Notes under the pieces: model-generated
What the model saw: the letters and a program-made list of their open reading frames with translations, nothing else
What the model was told of the DNA's origin: nothing
Database searches by the model: none
Translations under genes and position numbers: made by a program
Shown: positions 1 to 8,012 of the stretch, one piece after another
Numbering within the stretch: position 1 is the first letter of the stretch
How the letters are laid out: each line of letters begins with the position of its first letter
DNA from: Lachnotalea sp. AF33-28
GTDB taxonomy: Bacteria > Bacillota > Clostridia > Lachnospirales > Lachnospiraceae
Reading direction: 5' to 3'
DNA length: 64,000 bases
NCBI RefSeq assembly: GCF_003477885.1
Contig: NZ_QUEE01000011.1
Coordinates: 81,920-145,919 of the forward strand

Positions 1-218
1 GTGGTCGCGAGGAACAGATAATCCACCAGGTAGAGAAAACCGGGGGCGAGTATAATCTGGCTGTCTCCGTTTAAACGGATCTGATCGCCCTCCTGAAAAA
101 CAACGGACATGGGCAGGTCTGTTCCCGACGGTGGATTCGCGTAAACGCTGTATTGGGCGAAAAAACGGCAGGGGTTTTCATGATTGCAGGAGGATCCGGA
201 ACTGTTGCAGCATTTCAT
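1..218 (-). CDS. Exosporium/collagen-like C-terminal domain protein, partial
   Basis: The gene starts at 218 and runs off the left edge, so only the first 72 or so residues are visible. They begin MKCCNSSGSSCN, a Cys-rich stretch, and continue into FAQYSVYANPPSGTDLPM and a segment ending in ILAPGFLYLVDYLFLA. The pattern of hydrophobic strands with an LAPG turn resembles the TNF/BclA-like C-terminal domains of small spore-surface proteins in Clostridia; that is a family impression, not proof. AAGGAGAAAC lies just upstream of the ATG. A sigma-K-like promoter (241-267) would fit spore-coat expression. The gene is separated from uxaC by a terminator and is probably independent of the hexuronate locus. 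Confidence 0.55.
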   Translation of the reverse strand, partial: MKCCNSSGSSCNHENPCRFFAQYSVYANPPSGTDLPMSVVFQEGDQIRLNGDSQIILAPGFLYLVDYLFLAT

Positions 219-240
219 ATCAGTTTCTCCTTTTTTATTT

Positions 241-267
241 TAATATATGGTTTGAAGGAGAAATGGT
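241..267 (-). promoter_or_regulatory. Possible sigma-K-type promoter
   Basis: On the minus strand an AC dinucleotide is followed by exactly 16 bases and then CATATATTA. This fits the mother-cell sigma-K pattern AC-N16-CATANNNTA known from Bacillus and Clostridia. It lies about 20 bases upstream of the gene at 1-218. Both elements are short and could occur by chance. Confidence 0.3.
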
Positions 268-272
268 TGAAC

Positions 273-316
273 AAAAAGCAGAGCCCGCTGTGTCCTGTCT
301 GTGGCCCTGCTTTTTT
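273..316 (-). terminator. Rho-independent terminator of uxaC
   Basis: AAAAAGCAG and GCC pair with GGC and CTGCTTTTTT around a long loop. On the minus strand the stem ends in a T run, as expected 40 bases past the uxaC stop codon. Confidence 0.7.
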
Positions 317-355
317 CGTGCGGTGAGCGCACTTTTTCTATGAATCCGGTCTTTA

Positions 356-1774
356 TTAATCGACGGTTTTTAAATTGAAGCCAAAATACTTCACTGCATT
401 GTTATAGCAGATGCCCTGAACAATTCTCTTCAGCGCTTTTTCATCGTCCGGATATTCTCCGTTTTCTACCCAGCCGCCGATCAGGTTGCAGAGAATTCTA
501 CGGAAATAGTCGTGTCTGGTGTAGGAGAGGAAACTTCTGGAGTCGGTCAGCATGCCTACGAAGTTGCCGAGCAGCCCGAGGTTTGCCAGAGAGATCATCT
601 GCTCTGTCATGCCGTGGATATGATCGTTGAACCACCAGGCACTTCCCTGCTGGATCTTGCCGGCGCACCCCGGTCCCTGGAAGCATCCGATAATTGTCCC
701 TATGGACGCGTTGTCGTTCGGATTTAAGGAGTAGAGGATGGTCTTGGGCACTTCATCCGTTGCACTTAATGCGTTCAGGAAATCGGCCATCTCTGCGGAC
801 GGAGCGTAGTTGTTGATGCAGTCAAAGCCGGTATCCGGTCCGAGGCTCTGATAGCTCAATGCGTTGTTGTCACGCTTGCAGCCATAGTGCAGCTGCATAA
901 CCCATCCCATGCGGTTGTATTCCTTCGCTACAAAGAGCATAAATGCTGTTTTAAACTGCAGCTCTTCTAAGGGAGATACGGATTTACCGGAGAGGCGTTT
1001 TGCGAAAATCTCTTCGATTTTCTTCTCGCTGGCCGGTTTATACATCACATAATTTAAAGCGTGGTCGGATACGCAGCAGCCCATGGACTGGAAAAATGCC
1101 AGACGTACCTTCAACGCTTCTTTTAAAGAGGCGAAGCTCTTTACCTGCACGCCGCTCACAGCGGACAGTTTGCTTAAGTAATCGGCATAATCCGGTTTTT
1201 CGATATTCATGGCCTTGTCAGGTCTCCATGCAGGAAGGACCTGTACGTCAAAGGTCGGATCCTCCGCAATCTTTTTATGCCATTCCAAAGAATCCACAGG
1301 ATCATCGGTGGTGCAGATTAAGGTTACATTGGAATTCTTGATGATGTTGCGCACGCTAAGCTGTTTGGTAGCCAGCTTCGCATTGCAGAGATTCCATACT
1401 TCCTCCGCAGTATCGCCGTTTAAAACACCTTCGTAGCCGAAATATTTTTTGAGCTCCAGATGGCTCCAGTGATAGAGCGGATTTCCGATTGCCTTTTCCA
1501 GGGTTTCCGCCCACTTCTGGAATTTTTCACGGTCGGAAGCATCCCCTGTGATGTAGTATTCATCGATGCCATTGGATCTCATCTGACGCCATTTGTAGTG
1601 ATCGCCCCCAAGCCATACCTGGGTGATGGTTTCAAACTGACGGTCCTCATAGATTTCCTGCGGATTGATATGACAGTGGTAATCCAGAATCGGCATATCC
1701 TCGGCAAAGTCATGATAGAGATTCTTGGCAGTTTCTGTTTTTAGCAGAAAATTTTTGCCCATGAATGTTTTCAT
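356..1774 (-). CDS. uxaC: Glucuronate (uronate) isomerase
   Basis: The 472-residue protein has the usual length of UxaC and the metal-site start of the family (ILDYHCHINP near residue 30). UxaC converts D-glucuronate to fructuronate and D-galacturonate to tagaturonate, the first step of hexuronate breakdown in the cytoplasm. The ATG follows a clear AAGGAGG. The gene lies 28 bases after the LacI-type regulator on the same strand, so both are probably transcribed from the promoter at 2906-2934 and repressed through the operator at 2882-2895. A terminator follows. The rest of the pathway (uxaA, eda, kdgK) is divergently transcribed next door; a reductase (uxaB or uxuB) is not in the window. Confidence 0.95.
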   Translation of the reverse strand: MKTFMGKNFLLKTETAKNLYHDFAEDMPILDYHCHINPQEIYEDRQFETITQVWLGGDHYKWRQMRSNGIDEYYITGDASDREKFQKWAETLEKAIGNPLYHWSHLELKKYFGYEGVLNGDTAEEVWNLCNAKLATKQLSVRNIIKNSNVTLICTTDDPVDSLEWHKKIAEDPTFDVQVLPAWRPDKAMNIEKPDYADYLSKLSAVSGVQVKSFASLKEALKVRLAFFQSMGCCVSDHALNYVMYKPASEKKIEEIFAKRLSGKSVSPLEELQFKTAFMLFVAKEYNRMGWVMQLHYGCKRDNNALSYQSLGPDTGFDCINNYAPSAEMADFLNALSATDEVPKTILYSLNPNDNASIGTIIGCFQGPGCAGKIQQGSAWWFNDHIHGMTEQMISLANLGLLGNFVGMLTDSRSFLSYTRHDYFRRILCNLIGGWVENGEYPDDEKALKRIVQGICYNNAVKYFGFNLKTVD

Positions 1775-1802
1775 TAAAAAATCCTCCTTAGAAATTATAT
1801 CA

Positions 1803-2804
1803 TTAAAATTTTGTTGTTGCCCGTTTGATCAGTTCCGCGGTGATTGCAGTACGGCCGGGAACATTTTTGCCCTCAAAGGCTCCCATCAGAGTGCTGACGG
1901 TATTGATGCAAAGCGCCTCGATTTTGCTGTCGATGCTGCTAAGTTCCGGCTCACAGCAGAGGGCGAGAACCGAGTTGTTATAACCGATGACGCTTAAATC
2001 ATCCGGCATGGATAGTCGGTTTACCAGGGCGAATTTCACAACCCCTACGGCCAGATTGTCCGAACTGCACACCACAGCGTCGAAGTGTGATCCCTTAGCG
2101 CTTAACTCCTCCATGTAATGATAGGAAGCCTGGATATCTTTGGGGAGCTGATGGATATGCTGCCGGTCCGCCGAAAGTCCGCCTTCCAGACAGGCTTCCG
2201 TATAACCGCGCATCTTGTTGTGCCCGCTGTAGGAATCGCTGGTATAGAGGTAGAGTATATCTTTCCGGCCCTCTTCAATCAATGATGATACGGCGGAAAA
2301 TACGGCCGTGTAGTCATCGCAGAGCGTGCTGTAGACATTGTCACCCTCCAGATAGCCGTTTACCAGCATAACCGGCACTGTTTTTGCGGCGTTTAAGATA
2401 TAGGCATTGTCCTTTTCCCTGGATTCTATGAATTTGGAACCCAGCAGAATCAGCGCATCCACACGCTTGGAGAGAAGCAGATTTAAATAGTTCTTTTTAT
2501 TCTCCAGCGTATATCCGGTGCAGCAAAGGATGGAATCATAACCGAAATTGCGAAGCTCCCGTTCCAGAAAGTAGATGGCATTGGCCAGATAGATATCGGA
2601 TGAATCGGAGCACATAATACCTATGGTTTTCATGCTGCCAAGTCCCAGTCCTCTGGCGAATACATTCGGTGTATATCCCAGCTCATCCATGACGGAAAGC
2701 ACCCGTTCGCGGGTTTTCGGACTGACATTGGGATTCCCGTTCAGCACGCGGGATACCGTTGCGATGGAAACTCCGGCACGCTCTGAAACATCGTATATGT
2801 TCAA
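1803..2804 (-). CDS. LacI-family transcriptional repressor of hexuronate genes
   Basis: The 333-residue protein opens with a LacI helix-turn-helix (IYDVSERAGVSIATVSRVLN) and a hinge helix (GYTPNVFARGL), followed by a periplasmic-binding-protein-like sugar domain. The family needs a start at this residue, and the codon there is TTG, preceded by GAGGTGA at good spacing, so a TTG start is inferred. It sits directly before uxaC. Two near-identical 14-bp palindromes lie over the start regions of the two divergent promoters of the locus, so autorepression and repression of uxaA with a hexuronate intermediate as inducer is the simplest model. The inducer is not evident from sequence. Confidence 0.92.
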   Translation of the reverse strand: MNIYDVSERAGVSIATVSRVLNGNPNVSPKTRERVLSVMDELGYTPNVFARGLGLGSMKTIGIMCSDSSDIYLANAIYFLERELRNFGYDSILCCTGYTLENKKNYLNLLLSKRVDALILLGSKFIESREKDNAYILNAAKTVPVMLVNGYLEGDNVYSTLCDDYTAVFSAVSSLIEEGRKDILYLYTSDSYSGHNKMRGYTEACLEGGLSADRQHIHQLPKDIQASYHYMEELSAKGSHFDAVVCSSDNLAVGVVKFALVNRLSMPDDLSVIGYNNSVLALCCEPELSSIDSKIEALCINTVSTLMGAFEGKNVPGRTAITAELIKRATTKF

Positions 2805-2881
2805 AAAATCACCTCTTATCTATATTGCCGGTACTGTTATGCGGCCGCAATATTACCTTGTTTTATATGAAAGAACAGGAC

Positions 2882-2895
2882 TGTAAGCACTTACA
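2882..2895. promoter_or_regulatory. Operator for the LacI-type regulator (site 1)
   Basis: TGTAAGCACTTACA is an inverted repeat of TGTAAG and CTTACA. It lies just downstream of the -10 box of the minus-strand promoter at 2906-2934. The same palindrome recurs at 3496-3509 in front of uxaA. LacI-family proteins bind such even palindromes; assignment to this regulator is inferred from proximity. Confidence 0.75.
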
Positions 2896-2905
2896 TCCCT
2901 TGATC

Positions 2906-2934
2906 ATTATACCTTATTTAGATGTGGTTGGCAA
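2906..2934 (-). promoter_or_regulatory. Promoter of lacI-type gene and uxaC
   Basis: On the minus strand TTGCCA and TATAAT are separated by 17 bases. The operator at 2882-2895 covers the expected transcription start. Confidence 0.75.
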
Positions 2935-2987
2935 TATATTTTTAGCGCGTCTGTTCACTAGAATAATTGCTATAAAAATGCTATACT

Positions 2988-3050
2988 GTTAGTGTTCACG
3001 GCCCGATAAAGCAGTGCATGGGGGAAAGTTTACGGTAACTGTGAATAGAC
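2988..3050. repeat. Short core-deleted relative of the palindromic repeat element
   Basis: The left part (GTTAGTGTTCACGGC followed by CCGATAAAGCAGTG) matches one end of the element at 37621-37829 read in reverse. The right part (ACGGTAACTGTGAATAG) matches the opposite end. The roughly 130-bp structured core is missing, so this is a miniature version with both ends. Confidence 0.55.
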
Positions 3051-3053
3051 AGT

Positions 3054-3443
3054 ATGCAAAAGATTACCTCATCTGTCCTAATCTCTTGCAGAAAAGCCAA
3101 AGCGTTGGGTGCCGACCTCACATTATTTCCTGAAATGTGGAGCAATGGCTATAAAATCTATGACCGGCCTGTTGAAGAATGGAAAGCGGAAGAGATCCCG
3201 ATGTTGAAAGGGGCGGAGCTCATTCTCGTTCCCAATGCCTGCCCAAATGATTCGCGGGATACCTGCATATTGCAGGCGGACGGGGCCGAAGGTATTTATA
3301 TTGCGGAACTCGACCTGGCCAAATTACGCCAATACCGTGAAAGCGAAGTACACGGCAACGCTTACCGGCATCCTGCAAAATACGGACTGTTGGTCAATAC
3401 AAAGATTGAAAAACCGTTTATCCGGGAAGATTACCGGGCATGA
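3054..3443 (+). pseudogene. Carbon-nitrogen hydrolase (nitrilase family) remnant
   Basis: The 129-codon frame starts inside a nitrilase-type domain: ALGADLTLFPEMWSNGY holds the catalytic Glu region of the family. It then jumps to MLKGAELILVPNACP, which in intact members follows the catalytic Cys. It ends with a C-terminal segment (HGNAYRHPAKYGLL). The middle with the catalytic Lys and Cys is missing and the total is about half the usual 260-280 residues. No convincing ribosome binding site is seen. I read it as an internally deleted, inactive gene lying between the two hexuronate promoters. Confidence 0.75.
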
Positions 3444-3467
3444 CAGATATTCCTGTCCGTTAACCAC

Positions 3468-3496
3468 TTGACGAAATCTGTTTCAAACATTACAAT
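3468..3496 (+). promoter_or_regulatory. Promoter of uxaA operon
   Basis: TTGACG (3468-3473) and TACAAT (3491-3496) are separated by 17 bases. The operator palindrome begins at the last base of the -10 box. Confidence 0.8.
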
Positions 3497-3509
3497 GTAA
3501 GTACTTACA
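3496..3509. promoter_or_regulatory. Operator for the LacI-type regulator (site 2)
   Basis: TGTAAGTACTTACA is a perfect 14-bp palindrome, differing from site 1 (2882-2895) only in the central bases. Binding here would block promoter escape for uxaA. Confidence 0.78.
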
Positions 3510-3585
3510 AGCGTATAGATAGCGTGTTTTGCGCCGATAAAGACCGGAAAACGGCGGCTTATAAGAGCGCAGGAAAGAGGAGAAT

Positions 3586-5067
3586 ATGCAGGATACGATC
3601 AGAATTAATGCAAAAGATACGGTGGCGGTGGCTTTAAAACCGATTCCGGAAGGGACTCATCTGACCGGCCCCGGCTTTGACGTGGTGACGGTTACAGAGA
3701 TCCCCCAGGGACATAAATTTGCCATCAGGCCAATGAAAGCGGGGGAAGAGGTGATCAAATACGGATTCCGCATCGGCTATGCCACGAAAGATATCTTGCC
3801 CGGCGAATGGGTTCATGTGCATAATGTGAAAACAGCGCTGGGAGAGGTGCTTTCCTATACTTACCATCCCACAGGGAAGGACCTCGCTCCCACAGAGGAT
3901 GCCTGGTTTTTAGGATACAGGAGGAAAGACGGCAGGACAGGCGTCCGCAACGAACTGTGGATCATACCGACCGTAGGCTGTGTTAACAGCATTGTTCAGG
4001 CAGTGGAAAAGCGTGCCGGATATCTGATCAGGGGCACGGTTGAGGATGTGGTTGCATTCACACATCCGTACGGGTGCTCACAGATGGGCGATGACCAGGA
4101 CAATACGAGAAAAATCCTTGCGGATCTGGTGAATCATCCCAATGCCGGAGGCGTGCTGGTGATGGGACTTGGCTGTGAGAACAGCAATATCGAGGAACTG
4201 AAAAAATATATCGGGGAGTACGATCCCAACCGGGTGAAATTCCTTGTCTGCCAGGATGTGGAGGATGAGCAGGAAGAAGCTCTGAAGCTTTTGGAAGAGC
4301 TCGCCGAATACGCGGGAAGTTTTGTCAGGGAAAAAACGCCGGCAAGCGAACTGGTCATCGGCATGAAGTGCGGGGGCTCTGACGGCCTTTCCGGCATTAC
4401 GGCAAATCCTGTAGTGGGAGCATTCTCCGATCTGCTGATCTCAAAAGGGGGTACCACAATCCTCACCGAGGTGCCGGAGATGTTCGGTGCTGAGACGCTT
4501 TTGATGGACCGCTGTGCCGATGAAGCCCTCTTTGAAAAGACAGTGGATCTGATCAATGATTTTAAGGAATATTTTACAAGCCATAACCAGACTATTTACG
4601 AAAATCCTTCACCTGGCAATAAAAAGGGCGGGATCTCCACTTTGGAGGATAAGTCGCTGGGCTGTACACAGAAGTCGGGAAGCGCTCTTGTAAAAGGGGT
4701 GCTGGCCTATGCAGAGCCGGTGAAGACAAAGGGCCTGAATTTACTTTCCGCACCCGGCAACGATTTGGTGGCGGCCACGGCGTGCGCTGCTTCCGGCGCC
4801 CAGATTGTGCTGTTTACCACCGGAAGAGGTACTCCGTTTGCCTCACCTGTGCCGACTCTCAAGATCAGCAGCAATTCGCGGCTGGCAGGAAATAAAGCGA
4901 ACTGGATAGATTTTAACGCCGGCCGCCTGGTGGAGGAGATGAGCATGGAAGAGCTGTCTTTAGATCTGTTCAGGCTGGTACTGGATGTGGCTTCCGGCAG
5001 GAAAGTAAAGGCGGAAGAGGCAGGCTTCCATGATATGGCGATATTCAAACAGGGTGTGACTTTATGA
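3586..5067 (+). CDS. uxaA: Altronate dehydratase
   Basis: The 493-residue protein matches UxaA: an N-terminal SAF-like domain (about residues 1-95) followed by the large UxaA catalytic region with conserved Cys/Gly motifs (HPYGCSQMGDD near 150, GLGCENSN near 196, MKCGGSDGLSG near 261). It dehydrates D-altronate to 2-keto-3-deoxygluconate (KDG) using a metal ion. The ATG follows AGGAAAGAGGAG. Its stop overlaps the start of the IclR gene by four bases, indicating translational coupling. A LacI-type operator overlaps its promoter. The product fits the neighbouring KDG kinase and KDPG aldolase. Confidence 0.93.
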   Translation: MQDTIRINAKDTVAVALKPIPEGTHLTGPGFDVVTVTEIPQGHKFAIRPMKAGEEVIKYGFRIGYATKDILPGEWVHVHNVKTALGEVLSYTYHPTGKDLAPTEDAWFLGYRRKDGRTGVRNELWIIPTVGCVNSIVQAVEKRAGYLIRGTVEDVVAFTHPYGCSQMGDDQDNTRKILADLVNHPNAGGVLVMGLGCENSNIEELKKYIGEYDPNRVKFLVCQDVEDEQEEALKLLEELAEYAGSFVREKTPASELVIGMKCGGSDGLSGITANPVVGAFSDLLISKGGTTILTEVPEMFGAETLLMDRCADEALFEKTVDLINDFKEYFTSHNQTIYENPSPGNKKGGISTLEDKSLGCTQKSGSALVKGVLAYAEPVKTKGLNLLSAPGNDLVAATACAASGAQIVLFTTGRGTPFASPVPTLKISSNSRLAGNKANWIDFNAGRLVEEMSMEELSLDLFRLVLDVASGRKVKAEEAGFHDMAIFKQGVTL

Positions 5068-5819
5068 AAATGAACCGCACGACGCAGAGAACCGTGGAAA
5101 TTCTGAAACTGGTTTCCAAAAATCCGGAAGGCGTCTCGCTGGATGAAATCTGCGGGCAGCTGGAACTGCCCAAAACCAGCTGCTATGACATCATCACTAC
5201 GCTGGCGGCCATGGGGATGGTCAACGTAGCACCGGGGCAGAAACAGAAATATACCATCGGGCTGCAGGCTTACCGCATCGGCATGAATTATACGAACAAT
5301 TTAAACTTCATCAGTGTGATTGAGCCGGAACTTCGGGCATTTGCCAGGGAGACCGGGCGGACGGTGTTTTTCGGCATGCAGGCGGATCACGAGGTGGTTT
5401 ATATCACGAAAGCGGAGCCGGAAAATCCGATCATTACCACCGCTACGGTCGGGAGTAAAAACCCGATGTACTGCACCTCCCTGGGTAAAGCGATATTGGC
5501 TAATCTTGAGCCGGCCGATCAGGAACTTCTGATTTCCCGCATGCATTTTAAGCCCAGAACCGCTAATACTATTTTGAGCGGAGACGCGCTGAAAGCGGAA
5601 CTGGAAAAAGTGCAGATAAGGGGATATGCCATGGATTTCAGAGAAGTGGAAGAACATATGGTATGTGTCGGCGCGCCGGTATTTGACCGGGATGCCAAGG
5701 TTTTGGGTGCGATCAGCGTTTCCAGCCTTTACCGCAGGGATGAAGATTATGAGGCGCTGGGGGAACTGACAAAACAGCAGGCGCAGAAGCTCTCAAGGCT
5801 GCTGGGATATATCTCCTGA
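5064..5819 (+). CDS. IclR-family transcriptional regulator
   Basis: The 251-residue protein has an N-terminal winged helix (RTVEILKLVSKNPEGVSLDE) and an IclR effector domain ending GLLGYIS-like (LSRLLGYIS). KdgR, the known hexuronate regulator of enterobacteria, belongs to this family and senses KDG, so a similar role is likely but inferred. It overlaps the uxaA stop by four bases (ATGA). A perfect palindrome at 5920-5933 in front of the aldolase gene is a candidate binding site. Together with the LacI-type repressor the locus would have two layers of control, one for the upper and one for the lower pathway. Confidence 0.9.
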   Translation: MKMNRTTQRTVEILKLVSKNPEGVSLDEICGQLELPKTSCYDIITTLAAMGMVNVAPGQKQKYTIGLQAYRIGMNYTNNLNFISVIEPELRAFARETGRTVFFGMQADHEVVYITKAEPENPIITTATVGSKNPMYCTSLGKAILANLEPADQELLISRMHFKPRTANTILSGDALKAELEKVQIRGYAMDFREVEEHMVCVGAPVFDRDAKVLGAISVSSLYRRDEDYEALGELTKQQAQKLSRLLGYIS

Positions 5820-5859
5820 GAATGAAGTGTATTGTATTTTAATTAGTACAGAAAAACAG

Positions 5860-5888
5860 TTGACAAATTTCGCCGGCACATATAAGAT
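5860..5888 (+). promoter_or_regulatory. Promoter of the aldolase-kinase operon
   Basis: TTGACA (5860-5865) and TAAGAT (5883-5888) are separated by 17 bases. A palindrome lies about 30 bases downstream. Confidence 0.65.
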
Positions 5889-5919
5889 AAAAATATGGAA
5901 ATCGTATTTATGAAATGAA

Positions 5920-5933
5920 TTCGTATATACGAA
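5920..5933. promoter_or_regulatory. Palindrome, candidate IclR operator
   Basis: TTCGTATATACGAA is a perfect 14-bp palindrome between the promoter at 5860-5888 and the aldolase start. Its position downstream of the promoter suits repression. Assignment to the adjacent IclR protein is an inference. Confidence 0.5.
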
Positions 5934-6010
5934 CAATAAAGAATGAGGTCGGATAAATATGCGTATTCGGCCATGAGTGAGCGCGTCGCAGCGCGCGGAT
6001 AGGTAATGAG

Positions 6011-6667
6011 ATGAAAAAAGAACAGGTAATCACAAAAATGAAGGACGAGTGTCTGGTAGCAGTTGTGCGTGCGGAGAGCAAAGAGCAGGGCGAAAAGGTC
6101 ATTGACGCTATCATCGCCGGCGGCATCAACTTTATCGAGATCACGATGACGGTTCCCGGTGCTGTGGATATCATCAAGGCGATGTGTGACAAGTACAGGG
6201 ACAATAAAAATGTAGTGATCGGCGCTGGCACCGTACTGGATCCGGAGACCGCAAGAGCCGTAATCCTTGCAGGCGCTCAGTATGTAGTGAGCCCGGGCTT
6301 AAATCCGGAAACCGTGAAACTCTGCAACCGTTACAGAGTGCCCATGCTGCCCGGTGTTATGACTCCCACCGAGGCCATTACCGCACTGGAACTGGGATGT
6401 GATATCATCAAAGTATTCCCCGGCAATATTGTAGGACCTGCAGCGATCAGCTCCTTTAGAGGACCGCTTCCGCAGGGCGAGTTCATGCCTTCCGGCGGCG
6501 TTGACGTGGATAATGTTGAGAAATGGTTGAAGGCAGGAGCCTGTGCGGTTGGTACAGGCAGCAATCTGACCGCCGGCGCTAAGAAGGGCGATTATGCGGC
6601 AGTGACCGCTAAGGCACAGGAATTCGTAAAAGCGGTGGCGGATGCCAGAGCAAATCTTGCAAAATAA
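6011..6667 (+). CDS. eda: KDPG / 2-keto-4-hydroxyglutarate aldolase
   Basis: The 218-residue protein is a class I aldolase of the KDPG type. Visible landmarks are the VVRAES start strand, NFIEITMTVPGA with the catalytic Glu, VVIGAGTVLDPETA, and DIIKVFPGNIVGP carrying the Schiff-base Lys. It splits 2-keto-3-deoxy-6-phosphogluconate into pyruvate and glyceraldehyde 3-phosphate, the last step of hexuronate use. The ribosome binding site is weak (AGGTAATGAG), and a GC-rich hairpin (GCGCG/CGCGC) lies about 12 bases further upstream. KDG kinase follows 20 bases later in the same operon. Confidence 0.93.
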   Translation: MKKEQVITKMKDECLVAVVRAESKEQGEKVIDAIIAGGINFIEITMTVPGAVDIIKAMCDKYRDNKNVVIGAGTVLDPETARAVILAGAQYVVSPGLNPETVKLCNRYRVPMLPGVMTPTEAITALELGCDIIKVFPGNIVGPAAISSFRGPLPQGEFMPSGGVDVDNVEKWLKAGACAVGTGSNLTAGAKKGDYAAVTAKAQEFVKAVADARANLAK

Positions 6668-6687
6668 AACATTAAGGAGAGTTTGAA

Positions 6688-7785
6688 ATGGATTTCAATT
6701 TAAGACCGAAGAGCGAATGTAAATATGATATGGTGTCCCTGGGCGAGGTAATGATCCGTCTGGATCCCGGTGAAGGACGTATCCGCAATGCCAGATCCTT
6801 CCGCGTATGGGAAGGCGGCGGAGAATACAATGTAGCGAGAGGATTAAAGAAATGCTTCCGCATGGATACCGGTGTGATCACAGCGTTTGCTGACAATGAA
6901 GTGGGCATGCTGTTAGAGGACCTGATCATGCAGGGCGGTGTGGATACATCCCTGATCAAATGGGTGAAGACAGACGGCATCGGCAGAACCTGCAGAAACG
7001 GCCTGAACTTTACCGAAAGAGGTTTCGGTGTGCGCGGCGCTGTGGGCTGTTCCGACAGAGCCAATACCGCAATATCCAAGATGAGACCGGAAGATTTTGA
7101 CTTTGATTACATCTTCGGCGAACTGGGCGCAAGATGGCTGCATACCGGCGGCATCTATGCGGCGCTGTCCGAGGAAACTTCCGAAACCGTAGTCGCTGCA
7201 ATCAAGGCTGCCAAGAAATACGGTACAATTGTATCCTATGACTTAAACTACAGACCTTCTCTGTGGAGCGCGATCGGCGGACAGGCCAAGGCACAGGAAG
7301 TTAATAAAGAAATCGCGAAGTATGTGGATGTCATGATCGGCAACGAAGAGGACTTTACCGCATGCCTGGGCTTTGAAATCGAGGGAAATGACGAGAACCT
7401 GAAGGAACTCAACATTGACGGATATAAAAAGATGATTGAAACAGCAGTAAAGACTTACCCGAATTTCAAGGCGGTTGCAACCACCTTAAGAGAAGTGAAG
7501 ACAGCCACGGTCAACGACTGGAGCGCACTTTGCTGGGCGGACGGCCAGATCTTCAAGGCTGCCGATTACAAAGGACTGGAAATCATGGACCGTGTAGGCG
7601 GCGGTGATTCCTTCGCATCCGGACTGATCTACGGTCTGATGACCACCGGAGATGCAGAAAAAGCTGTTAACTATGGTGCGGCACACGGCGCATTAGCTAT
7701 GACCACTCCTGGCGATACCACTATGGCCAGCTTAAAGGAAGTGGAAAGACTGATGGGCGGAGCAGGCGCCAGAGTTCAGAGATAA
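6688..7785 (+). CDS. kdgK: 2-keto-3-deoxygluconate kinase (PfkB family)
   Basis: The 365-residue protein is a PfkB sugar kinase: an N-terminal substrate region (GEVMIRLDPGEGRI, then WEGGGEYNVARGL) and the C-terminal catalytic motif DRVGGGDSFASGL with the general-base Asp. In this operon the substrate is most likely KDG made by UxaA, and the product KDPG is used by the aldolase just upstream. The ATG follows AAGGAGAG. At 365 residues it is somewhat longer than typical KdgK (about 310-340). A strong terminator follows at 7821-7860. Confidence 0.88.
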   Translation: MDFNLRPKSECKYDMVSLGEVMIRLDPGEGRIRNARSFRVWEGGGEYNVARGLKKCFRMDTGVITAFADNEVGMLLEDLIMQGGVDTSLIKWVKTDGIGRTCRNGLNFTERGFGVRGAVGCSDRANTAISKMRPEDFDFDYIFGELGARWLHTGGIYAALSEETSETVVAAIKAAKKYGTIVSYDLNYRPSLWSAIGGQAKAQEVNKEIAKYVDVMIGNEEDFTACLGFEIEGNDENLKELNIDGYKKMIETAVKTYPNFKAVATTLREVKTATVNDWSALCWADGQIFKAADYKGLEIMDRVGGGDSFASGLIYGLMTTGDAEKAVNYGAAHGALAMTTPGDTTMASLKEVERLMGGAGARVQR

Positions 7786-7820
7786 ATACTATATATAACA
7801 AACCCAAAACCCATTATGCC

Positions 7821-7860
7821 AAAAAGAAGAGGCTCCCTTGCCAAGGAGTCTCTTCTTTTT
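7821..7860 (+). terminator. Rho-independent terminator after kdgK
   Basis: AAAAAGAAGAG and CTCC pair with GGAG and CTCTTCTTTTT around a short loop with one mismatch. The long A/T flanks make it bidirectional. Confidence 0.85.
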
Positions 7861-7912
7861 CTGAGTACGCCAGGCGGCATACGAGCGGCATTCTTTTTTC
7901 TCAAGAACTTAG

Positions 7913-7941
7913 TTGACGAATCCCAAATTTTGTTGTAGAAT
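7913..7941 (+). promoter_or_regulatory. Promoter of the PF04392 ABC importer operon
   Basis: TTGACG (7913-7918) and TAGAAT (7936-7941) are separated by 17 bases. The leader that follows can form a stem between TAACGG (7946) and CCGTTA (7987). No T-box or other known riboswitch core was recognised. Confidence 0.7.
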
Positions 7942-8012
7942 AATTTAACGGGTCAAAGCGCCAAAGCATTAAAGCTTTAAACCGTTAGAATTTAGAAAAA
8001 GGTGAGAAGAAT

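Noticed and set aside
5950..6010. Tiny frames before the aldolase gene (five and nine codons) as leader peptides
   Set aside because: Neither has a good ribosome binding site; the GCGCG/CGCGC stem is noted within the aldolase entry instead.
7942..8012. Possible T-box or riboswitch in the leader of the TrpX-like importer
   Set aside because: The leader is only about 70 bases and lacks the T-box sequence or any known aptamer; only a simple TAACGG/CCGTTA stem is visible.
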